From: an uncultured Bacillota bacterium
GTDB taxonomy: Bacteria; Bacillota_I; Bacilli_A; Erysipelotrichales; Erysipelotrichaceae
Length of the DNA stretch: 5,025 nucleotides
NCBI GenBank assembly: GCA_946619805.1
Contig: CAMOMM010000091.1
Coordinates: 1-5,025, forward strand
Direction of reading: 5' to 3'
The notes beneath the pieces are model-generated. The model saw nothing but the letters and a program-made list of their open reading frames with translations, did no database searches and was not told where the DNA came from. The stretch's first letter is position 1. Every line of letters starts with the position of its first letter. Below are positions 1-4,846 of this stretch, piece by piece. The position numbers and the translations under genes were made by a program.

Positions 1-62
1 ATCTGTTCTCTGGTGGCATCTGCCTTTAACAGTGTGTGATCGATGTATTTATTCAATTTCAT
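1..62 (-). CDS. deoC: Deoxyribose-phosphate aldolase DeoC, N-terminal fragment (cut by window edge)
   Basis: Only the first 20 codons are inside the window. They read MKLNKYIDHTLLKADATREQ, and the YIDHTLLK-x-DAT block is the highly characteristic N-terminus of DeoC. DeoC is a cytosolic class I aldolase that splits 2-deoxyribose-5-phosphate into glyceraldehyde-3-phosphate and acetaldehyde. The catalytic lysines lie further downstream, outside the window. The start at 62 is well supported: GGGAGG at 70-75 lies 7 bases upstream of the ATG. The gene follows the epimerase in the same direction but has its own promoter (92-119) with a palindromic operator. It can therefore be controlled separately from the two sugar-phosphate enzymes before it. 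The family call is confident despite the short fragment; nothing can be said about the rest of the protein. Confidence 0.88.
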   Translation of the reverse strand, partial: MKLNKYIDHTLLKADATREQ

Positions 63-91
63 AATTTATCCTCCCTTGATTTTACGTAATA

Positions 92-119
92 AGTATACCC
101 CCAGGGGTATAATAGTCAA
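92..119 (-). promoter_or_regulatory. Promoter of deoC
   Basis: Read on the minus strand, TTGACT (119-114) is a near-consensus -35 and TATACT (97-92) a near-consensus -10, separated by 16 bases. The predicted start point is near 85, giving a leader of about 22 bases that holds the GGGAGG ribosome binding site. A TTACGTAA palindrome (82-89) lies over the predicted start point. The -35 begins only 12 bases beyond the epimerase stop codon. Confidence 0.72.
94..111. promoter_or_regulatory. Perfect inverted-repeat operator, CsoR/CstR/FrmR-like
   Basis: TATACCCC (94-101) and GGGGTATA (104-111) are exact reverse complements around a two-base centre (CA). The palindrome fills the spacer of the deoC promoter and overlaps its -10, the classic place for a repressor. 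A TA-rich edge flanking C4/G4 half-sites is the pattern known for operators of the CsoR family (copper CsoR, persulfide CstR, formaldehyde FrmR). The 16-base spacer argues against MerR-type activation, which usually uses 19-20 bases. The repressor gene is not in the window, so the assignment to a family is inference from the motif alone. Confidence 0.6.
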
Positions 120-131
120 CCTGTTTTCAGG

Positions 132-806
132 TTATTTGACAGCGTCTATTTCTTTTTTATAGGCATAGTACAGTTCTTCAAATCTGTCCGGTCCCTTCAT
201 CAGAGTGCTTGGCCCTACGATCAGTACGTCAGCACCGTTAAGGTACATCTGTTTGGCGTTGTCAATGACGGTATTTCCGTCTATCAGGATCGGAATATGT
301 CTGTCACTGTGTTCATCCAGGAACTGACGCATTCTCTTTATCTTGTCCATTCCTCCCGGAACTATCTTCTGACCGCCGAAACCAGGATTAATGGTCATGT
401 CCAGAATGAAGTCAGTTTCTATCAGCAGTTCTTCAATGTAATGCAGTGACATTCCCGGTATTACGGCCAGACCGGTGGTTATGCCTTTGCTGTGAAGGGC
501 CTGCAGCAGTTTGAAGGCATGCTGTGAGGTTTCAGGATGGAAAGCCACACGGTCACCTGGCTGAACATCAAACATTTCAATGTATTCCTCGGGATTGGTT
601 ACCATCAGATGGATGTCGATTGGAAGGTTAGTAATTCTCTTGATGTCCTTATACTGCTGAGTACCAAGGGCACTGTTTTTAACATAATGTCCGTCCATGA
701 TGTCAAAGTGGATGAAAGGGCAGCCAACTTTCTCAGCCAGCTTGCAGTAATCATAGAATTCCTCAACTTTGGCACACATTATTGAAGGTGATATCTGTAT
801 TGGCAT
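132..806 (-). CDS. Ribulose-phosphate / allulose-6-phosphate 3-epimerase family protein
   Basis: This 224-residue cytosolic TIM-barrel enzyme has the usual length of the family, which inverts C3 of ketose phosphates. The metal and catalytic residues are all present: H33 and D35 in HFDIMDGHYVKN, H66 in IDIHLMV, and D176 in LIDGN. D35 and D176 are the expected acid/base pair. The phosphate loop NPGFGGQ is at 140-146. Several motifs lean toward E. coli AlsE (allulose-6-phosphate epimerase) rather than housekeeping Rpe: SPSIMC at 6-11, HPET at 90-93, and GADVLIVG at 191-198 followed by P-S. Rpe normally has DGG and GSAIF where this protein has DGN (176-178) and GPSTL (198-202). AAAGGAG at 814-820 supports the start. 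A terminator hairpin sits just upstream of that site. The family is certain; Rpe versus AlsE is not settled. Confidence 0.88.
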   Translation of the reverse strand: MPIQISPSIMCAKVEEFYDYCKLAEKVGCPFIHFDIMDGHYVKNSALGTQQYKDIKRITNLPIDIHLMVTNPEEYIEMFDVQPGDRVAFHPETSQHAFKLLQALHSKGITTGLAVIPGMSLHYIEELLIETDFILDMTINPGFGGQKIVPGGMDKIKRMRQFLDEHSDRHIPILIDGNTVIDNAKQMYLNGADVLIVGPSTLMKGPDRFEELYYAYKKEIDAVK

Positions 807-827
807 GTTAATTCTCCTTTAGGTATT

Positions 828-857
828 AAAAAAGCTGCCACTATGAAATGACAGCTT
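828..857 (-). terminator. Intrinsic terminator after the aldolase gene, touching the epimerase leader
   Basis: On the minus strand AAGCTGTCA (857-849) pairs with TGGCAGCTT (840-832), giving nine pairs with one G-U and an 8-base loop. A run of six T follows (833-828). It lies 9 bases past the aldolase stop codon. The T-run ends only 7 bases before the AAAGGAG ribosome binding site of the epimerase, so there is no room for a promoter in between. Epimerase expression must come from read-through, from RNA processing, or from a promoter inside the aldolase gene. Confidence 0.78.
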
Positions 858-866
858 CATTCATTT

Positions 867-1556
867 TTATCTCTTGGCGTTTAAAAGAGTAGCGCCTTCA
901 CCGTACATTGATTCCCAGTCCTTGGTGAAGTTTTCAATGGCCTTGTTGACGTTCTCGTTACCGAAGGTAGCCATCATCATGTCAAGCGGAGCAGTAATGG
1001 CTTCGCAGCCGTTGGTGTAGGCTTCTCTTAACTGGCCGGCTGTATGGAAGCTGGCAGCAACTAACTTTGTAGGAAGTCCTTCGCGTTCGATCTTGTTCTG
1101 AACATCCTGATACAGCAGGTTAGGGTCAACACCATATGTGGTCATGCGGTTGGCATAAATGGCGATGTAGTCAGCACCGGCTGCCAGAGCATAGTAAGCC
1201 TGCATGGTATCATAGACGCCTGTTGCGGTTACGTTGTAGCCTTCCTTTTTCAGTCTGATGATGGTCTTCAGACCTTCCTTGGTAACAGGAACCTTGATGT
1301 AGACGTCTTCATCAACGTTTTCAACAAGAGCTTTGGCTTCCTTCATCATTGTGTCGCTGTCAGTGGCAACTACCTGAACATGCAGGGTACGTTCCTTGCC
1401 GATGATCTCTCTGATCTTTCTTACATGTGCAAAGAAATCGTCAGGATTGGCACTTTTCTTTACGATTGAAGGGTTGCAGGTTACTCCGGCGATTGGGAAG
1501 TATTCGCAGGCAGTAGCAATGTCTTTTAAATTCGCGGTATCGACTAATAATTCCAT
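867..1556 (-). CDS. fsa: Fructose-6-phosphate aldolase / small transaldolase family (FSA/TalC type)
   Basis: This 229-residue class I aldolase matches the small FSA/TalC branch, which is much shorter than classical transaldolases of over 300 residues. FSA forms or cleaves fructose-6-phosphate from dihydroxyacetone and glyceraldehyde-3-phosphate; TalC members transfer the three-carbon unit instead. Visible landmarks are D6 in LLVDTAN, AGVTCNPSI at 23-31, the Schiff-base lysine K88 in YIKVPVT, Y134 and N136-R137 in YIAIYANR, and AASFHT with the AITAPLD strand near the C-terminus. Q61 (LHVQVVA) falls where E. coli FSA has Gln and true TalC transaldolases have Glu, which favours aldolase activity. 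AGGAGG at 1561-1566 supports the start, and the preceding stop is only 19 bases away, so the gene is cotranscribed with the membrane protein. A terminator follows. The family is certain; aldolase over transaldolase is an inference from one residue. Confidence 0.9.
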   Translation of the reverse strand: MELLVDTANLKDIATACEYFPIAGVTCNPSIVKKSANPDDFFAHVRKIREIIGKERTLHVQVVATDSDTMMKEAKALVENVDEDVYIKVPVTKEGLKTIIRLKKEGYNVTATGVYDTMQAYYALAAGADYIAIYANRMTTYGVDPNLLYQDVQNKIEREGLPTKLVAASFHTAGQLREAYTNGCEAITAPLDMMMATFGNENVNKAIENFTKDWESMYGEGATLLNAKR

Positions 1557-1575
1557 GATATCCTCCTGTCTTTTC

Positions 1576-2229
1576 CTAATGGATTATTTTCTTGATTTCC
1601 TTTTCCAGCGGGGAGCCCTTGACGTTATTCTTGGCTTTTCTGAGCCACTTGTCGGCTTCCTTGGAATCCCCCCGGTAATGATACTGAATGCCCAGCAGGT
1701 ATTCCAGCATTCCCAGCTGCTGATTCTTGGAATTGGAATCCTTTTCCTTTTCCTTCGCTTCAATCAGCCTGGTAACAGCTTCAATATCTTCGTGTTTCTG
1801 TTCAATCATTACGCGGTAGAGCATGTGGAAGTATTCCTTCTGTTCTCCTTCGGTGACATCATCAAGACGGCTTAACAGTTTTGAACACATTTCTTCATCA
1901 TGCAGTGACATGAAGTAGAAGAATCCGTTGCTGAAGATCTGATAGGCTTCATTCGGGGCAAACTTATCAGCCAGCCGGGCTTTTATGCGTTCCTTTACCT
2001 GCGGTGTGTCATTGCGGGAAATATAGAAACGCAGCAGATTCCATTTCTGGCTGTAGGCACCGAACATCATCTTGTAATATGAACTGTTCAGTATTTTCAG
2101 GGCTTCTTCTTCCTTGTCCTGTTTCATGTACTTCAGGAAACGGTTCCAGATGGCCGTTCTGATGAACATCGGTATAGCAACAGCTATCATAATGAGTACG
2201 ACGATCGTACCCGCCATTTTAGGGGTCAT
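1576..2229 (-). CDS. Membrane-anchored TPR-like protein of unknown function
   Basis: I do not recognise this 217-residue protein. It begins with one hydrophobic segment (about residues 5-23, AGTIVVLIMIAVAIPMFI), followed at once by basic residues (R24, R30, K33, K36). This predicts a single-pass anchor with the bulk in the cytoplasm. The rest is helical and charged. The stretch at about 175-207 (LLGIQYHYRGDSKEADKWL) has the alternating small/aromatic pattern of a tetratricopeptide repeat; earlier helices look like degenerate repeats. TPR scaffolds bind other proteins, so a role in assembly or sensing is possible but unproven. A TTG at 2244 would open the frame five codons earlier. However, that extension contains GGAGG (2242-2238), placed 8 bases before ATG 2229, so 2229 is the better start. 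It is the first gene of the minus-strand operon, 19 bases upstream of the aldolase. Confidence 0.75.
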   Translation of the reverse strand: MTPKMAGTIVVLIMIAVAIPMFIRTAIWNRFLKYMKQDKEEEALKILNSSYYKMMFGAYSQKWNLLRFYISRNDTPQVKERIKARLADKFAPNEAYQIFSNGFFYFMSLHDEEMCSKLLSRLDDVTEGEQKEYFHMLYRVMIEQKHEDIEAVTRLIEAKEKEKDSNSKNQQLGMLEYLLGIQYHYRGDSKEADKWLRKAKNNVKGSPLEKEIKKIIH

Positions 2230-2237
2230 AAACAATA

Positions 2238-2242
2238 CCTCC
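2238..2242 (-). promoter_or_regulatory. Ribosome binding site deciding the start of the TPR-like gene
   Basis: GGAGG on the minus strand lies 8 bases before ATG 2229. It also lies inside the five-codon extension that a TTG start at 2244 would give. A ribosome using this site would start at 2229, so the longer reading is rejected. Confidence 0.75.
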
Positions 2243-2249
2243 AACTATT

Positions 2250-2277
2250 ATTATACAGCGTTATGGACATAAATGAA
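2250..2277 (-). promoter_or_regulatory. Candidate promoter for the minus-strand operon
   Basis: TATAAT (2255-2250) is a perfect -10, with a weak -35 TTCATT (2277-2272) 16 bases upstream. Its start point would fall near 2243, on the edge of the ribosome binding site, leaving a very short leader. A second perfect TATAAT at 2290-2285 would give a more ordinary leader of about 50 bases but has no good -35. Either may be the real one. CATAAATG occurs twice here (2268-2275 and 2313-2320), and CTTCT/AGAAG (2308-2312 and 2323-2327) forms a short inverted repeat; both are possible regulator contacts without proof. Confidence 0.4.
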
Positions 2278-2340
2278 GAAGTTTATTATAATGAAATTTA
2301 ACGTTCACTTCTCATAAATGGCAGAAGGAACAAATAATTC

Positions 2341-2368
2341 TTTTCATTCAACACATAAGGTATATAAT
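2341..2368 (+). promoter_or_regulatory. Promoter of the PTS operon
   Basis: TTTTCA (2341-2346, four of six matches to TTGACA) and a perfect TATAAT (2363-2368) are spaced 16 bases apart. The start point would be near 2375, giving a leader of about 90 bases before the EIIA ATG. It lies back-to-back with the minus-strand promoter candidates, so one regulator bound at about 2290-2340 could control both directions. I saw no clear catabolite-repression (cre) site. Confidence 0.55.
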
Positions 2369-2450
2369 GAAAGTATGAAATAGCGTCAGAAAACAGATAT
2401 GCAGCATAAATACATGAAAAGAGGGTTTTTATGCGTCTTGGTTTTTGACG

Positions 2451-2458
2451 GGGGGAGG
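2451..2458 (+). promoter_or_regulatory. Ribosome binding site deciding the EIIA start
   Basis: GGGGGAGG ends 6 bases before ATG 2465. The same frame is open back to ATG 2399, but that start lacks a good binding site, and the 22 extra residues do not look like any part of an EIIA domain. The start at 2465 is therefore preferred. Confidence 0.8.
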
Positions 2459-2464
2459 TTATTC

Positions 2465-2914
2465 ATGATACAGGATTTAATCAAAGTTGAAAATTGCGTT
2501 ATTGTCGAGTCTGTTGAAGACTGGAAGCGGGCAATTCATCTGGCTCTGGAGCCACTGGTAAAGGATGGCTGCTGCACAGATGAATATGAAAAAGCTGTTC
2601 TGAAAATGACAGATCAATATGGTCCGTATTATGTTCTGACTGACCATATGGCTCTGATTCATGCTTCCAGCGAGGCCGGTGTTTCAAAGACACAGCTGGC
2701 ATGTACCATTCTTAAGGAACCGGTAGCTTTTACCGAAGAAAAGAATGACGTACGCTGCCTGGTAGCCTTATGTGCCGTGGACCATACACAGCACATGTCT
2801 GGAATCGTAGCTGTTTCCAGCATCTTCGGAGATGAAGACAAGGAACAGCAGATACTGGCATCCACATCACCGCAGGAGATATATGACCTGTTTATCGAAA
2901 ATGCGGAGATGTAG
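2465..2914 (+). CDS. ulaC: PTS EIIA component, ascorbate (UlaC/SgaA) type
   Basis: This 149-residue cytosolic protein is a single EIIA domain of the mannitol/ascorbate fold. It takes phosphate from HPr on a histidine and passes it to EIIB. The length and the run of motifs match UlaC: a tryptophan-led helix (VEDWKRAIHLALEPLV, 17-32), YEKAVLKMTDQYGPYYVL (41-58), the phospho-histidine block MALIHASSEAGVSKT (62-76, active H66), and a C-terminal GIVAVSSIF-DED helix region. In E. coli UlaC, as I recall it, the active site reads MPHGRPEEGV; here the proline before His is Ile65 and the arginine after it is Ser68. These are tolerable but unusual changes. It leads the operon and is followed by EIIC after 41 bases. 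Codon use is mixed, unlike the strongly biased EIIC. Substrate cannot be read from this domain. Confidence 0.88.
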   Translation: MIQDLIKVENCVIVESVEDWKRAIHLALEPLVKDGCCTDEYEKAVLKMTDQYGPYYVLTDHMALIHASSEAGVSKTQLACTILKEPVAFTEEKNDVRCLVALCAVDHTQHMSGIVAVSSIFGDEDKEQQILASTSPQEIYDLFIENAEM

Positions 2915-2955
2915 AGCATATAAAAAATAGCAAATAATAAAAGAAAGGAGATTAT

Positions 2956-4353
2956 ATGCTAGATTTTATTCTTAACATTTTGGCAACACCTGCTATGTTA
3001 GTAGGTCTGCTGGCTATGGTAGGTTTGATCCTCCAGAAGAAGCCTGTTGAAGACGTTATCAAGGGCACTATCAAGACAATCGTTGGTTTCTTAGTATTAA
3101 GTGCTGGTGCTGGCGTCATTCAGACAGAATCATTAAACGCTTTCGGCGAACTGTTTAACTGGACATTCAATATGACTGGTACCGTTCCGAACAACGAAGC
3201 TATCGTTGCTATGGCTTTAACTAAGTTCGGTCTTGATACTTCATATATCATGGTTATCGGTTTGATTCTGAACATTGTTCTTGCACGTTTCTCAAAGATG
3301 CATTACATCTTCTTAACAGGTCACCACAGCTTATACATGGCTTGCATGCTGGCAGTCTTATTAGGCCCATTAGGCGGCTTAAGCGGATTCACACTGTGGC
3401 TTGCCGGTGGATGCTTACTGGCATTCATTTCTGCATTCTCACCTTGGTTCCTGCATTCATCCATGGAAAAGATTGTTGAAACTGATGAATTAGGTTTCGG
3501 TCACTTCGGTGGCTTCGGCTATTGGGTAGCAGCTCAGTGCGGTAAGTTATTCAAGGGCAGCAAGTCAACAGAAGAACTGAACTTCCCTCAGCGTTTAACA
3601 TTCTTACGTGACACCACTGTTTCAATCGGTATCACAATGGTAGTATTCTTCCTCGTTGTAACAGCAGTAGCTGTTGGCAAGGGAATCCTGAAGGAAGATC
3701 CAGCTCAGTTCGCTAACTTAGCAGAACTGATGGGCGCTGGCGACACAAAGACTCACTGGGCTGTATGGGCTATCAAGAGAGGCTTAAACTTCGCAGGTGC
3801 TGTATACATCATTCTGTCTGGTGTACGTCTGATCGTTGGTGAACTCGTTCCTGCATTCAAGGGTATTGCTGAAAAGCTCGTTCCAGGTGCTGTACCTGCA
3901 ATCGACTGCCCAGTTGTATTCCCATATGCTCCTAACGCAGTTCTGATCGGCTTCTTAGTATCATTCTTAGGCGGCGTTGTTGGTCTGATCGTCCTGATCG
4001 CATTAAACAATGCAGGTATCGGCTTAGCACTGATTCTGCCAGGTGTTGTTCCTCACTTCTTCTGCGGAGCTTCTGCTGGTGTATTCGGTAACGCTGAAGG
4101 CGGTCTTAAGGGTTGCATTCTCGGCTCATTCGTACATGGCTTGATCATTACATTCTTACCAGCATTATGTATGCCGGTATTCGATGCATTAGACAAGGGT
4201 TCAACATTCTCAGATGCTGACTTCTCATGGATGGCATTAGTGTTCGGTAATCTGGCAAAGGTAGTTAAGGGCATTCCATTACTGATCATCTGCGTCGTTG
4301 TCTTCGCATTACCAATGGTCTTAAGCGGTTTCAAGAACGGCCAGGAAAAGTAA
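2956..4353 (+). CDS. ulaA: PTS EIIC membrane permease, ascorbate (UlaA/SgaT) family
   Basis: This 465-residue integral membrane protein is the sugar-translocating subunit, close to the usual UlaA length. It carries about ten or more hydrophobic segments, for example near 5-26, 38-58, 93-112, 126-142, 144-162, 222-242, 328-350, 385-408 and 439-457. Signature blocks shared with E. coli UlaA (from memory) are KGTIKTIVGFLVL-x-AGAGV (36-54), FLTGHH (119-124), LVPGAVPAIDC (308-318) with APNAV (325-329), and FFCGASAGVFGN (368-379). The substrate region differs: GHFGG (182-186) stands where UlaA has GHQQQ. The start is supported by AAAGGAG (2944-2950), 5 bases from the ATG. Codon use is strongly biased (Phe almost always TTC, Asn mostly AAC), pointing to high expression. 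It sits between EIIA and EIIB in one operon. The family is certain; the transported sugar is unknown and may not be ascorbate. Confidence 0.92.
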   Translation: MLDFILNILATPAMLVGLLAMVGLILQKKPVEDVIKGTIKTIVGFLVLSAGAGVIQTESLNAFGELFNWTFNMTGTVPNNEAIVAMALTKFGLDTSYIMVIGLILNIVLARFSKMHYIFLTGHHSLYMACMLAVLLGPLGGLSGFTLWLAGGCLLAFISAFSPWFLHSSMEKIVETDELGFGHFGGFGYWVAAQCGKLFKGSKSTEELNFPQRLTFLRDTTVSIGITMVVFFLVVTAVAVGKGILKEDPAQFANLAELMGAGDTKTHWAVWAIKRGLNFAGAVYIILSGVRLIVGELVPAFKGIAEKLVPGAVPAIDCPVVFPYAPNAVLIGFLVSFLGGVVGLIVLIALNNAGIGLALILPGVVPHFFCGASAGVFGNAEGGLKGCILGSFVHGLIITFLPALCMPVFDALDKGSTFSDADFSWMALVFGNLAKVVKGIPLLIICVVVFALPMVLSGFKNGQEK

Positions 4354-4403
4354 TTAATTAAAAAACAAATAGAATTTGCTTTACACAAGGAGGTGCAGTT
4401 GTT

Positions 4404-4712
4404 ATGGCAAAAATTCGTAAAATCATGTGCTGCTGCGGTTCAGGTTTAGGCAGCTCTCTGATGGTTCAGATGAACATCGAGAAGGCTCTGAAGAACCTTG
4501 GAATCGAGGGCGTGGAGGTTGATCATACTTCTCTGTCAGAGATCAGTGTCAGATCAGCAGACTTATTCGTCGTCGGAAAGGACATTGCTCCTCGGATTAA
4601 GGACTATCCGCGTGTAGTTGTTTTAAACAAGATCATGTCAATGAAAGAACTCACGGAGAAACTTGAACAGGCATTTGCTATTGAAGGCGACGAAATTCAC
4701 ATTGCCCGGTAG
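4404..4712 (+). CDS. ulaB: PTS EIIB component, ascorbate/galactitol (UlaB/SgaB) type
   Basis: This 102-residue cytosolic protein has the size and fold signature of a stand-alone EIIB. It receives phosphate from EIIA on a cysteine and delivers it to the sugar bound in EIIC. The active-site P-loop is CGSGLGSS at 11-18, with C11 as the expected phospho-cysteine. It is unusual in being the third of three consecutive cysteines (C9-C11). The following amphipathic helix (SLMVQMNIEKAL, 18-29) and the later VVLNKIMSMKEL region match UlaB-like proteins. AAGGAGGTG (4387-4395) lies 8 bases before the ATG. It is the last gene of the A-C-B operon, 50 bases after EIIC, and is followed 12 bases past the stop by a strong terminator. 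The assignment to the EIIB family is firm; substrate is not implied. Confidence 0.9.
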   Translation: MAKIRKIMCCCGSGLGSSLMVQMNIEKALKNLGIEGVEVDHTSLSEISVRSADLFVVGKDIAPRIKDYPRVVVLNKIMSMKELTEKLEQAFAIEGDEIHIAR

Positions 4713-4724
4713 TATCATTTTATG

Positions 4725-4762
4725 AAAAAAGAAGGGTATGAATCTGATTCATATCCTTTTTT
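4725..4762 (+). terminator. Strong intrinsic terminator of the PTS operon, probably bidirectional
   Basis: GGGTATGAAT (4734-4743) pairs with ATTCATATCC (4747-4756) around a CTG loop, ten pairs including one G-U, followed by six T (4757-4762). The A-rich stretch before the stem (4725-4733) pairs on with the T-run. It also supplies a T-run on the minus strand, so the structure can stop transcription from both sides. Confidence 0.88.
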
Positions 4763-4777
4763 GTTGTTCTGTACTGA

Positions 4778-4806
4778 TTGCGAAAACCCCGAATAATAGA
4801 TACAAT
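4778..4806 (+). promoter_or_regulatory. Promoter of the right-hand partial gene
   Basis: TTGCGA (4778-4783) and TACAAT (4801-4806) are separated by an ideal 17 bases. They lie just after the PTS terminator and about 40 bases before the next start codon. This indicates an independent transcription unit. Confidence 0.55.
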
Positions 4807-4846
4807 AATAATGTTGATGCAATATCAGATTGCAGGGAGTGTTTGT

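Noticed and set aside
94..111. The TATACCCC/GGGGTATA palindrome as an RNA terminator hairpin
   Set aside because: It lies upstream of the predicted deoC start point, has only a two-base centre and no T-run. A DNA operator is the better reading.
118..133. AACCTG-TTTT-CAGGTT hairpin overlapping the epimerase stop codon, as a terminator
   Set aside because: A six-pair stem with a 4-base loop but no T-run on the minus strand; it merges into the deoC -35 region. It might slow transcription slightly but is not a convincing terminator.
1396..1875. Plus-strand 159-codon open frame opposite the aldolase and TPR-like genes
   Set aside because: It spans the junction of two well-supported minus-strand genes, has no ribosome binding site and resembles no family; it is a shadow.
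2230..2244. TTG start at 2244 for the TPR-like protein
   Set aside because: The GGAGG inside this extension is the ribosome binding site for ATG 2229, so it would not be translated.
2399..2464. Longer EIIA starting at ATG 2399
   Set aside because: The 22 extra residues have no EIIA character and no good ribosome binding site, while GGGGGAGG sits 6 bases before ATG 2465.
2230..2464. cre (CcpA) site, riboswitch or T-box in the divergent intergenic region
   Set aside because: No match to the cre core was found by eye, and the leaders are too short and unstructured for a riboswitch or T-box. The only repeats are the weak CATAAATG and CTTCT/AGAAG pairs noted with the promoter.
3753..4388. Two minus-strand open frames opposite EIIC
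   Set aside because: They are explained by the strong codon bias of EIIC; neither has start signals or protein-like composition.
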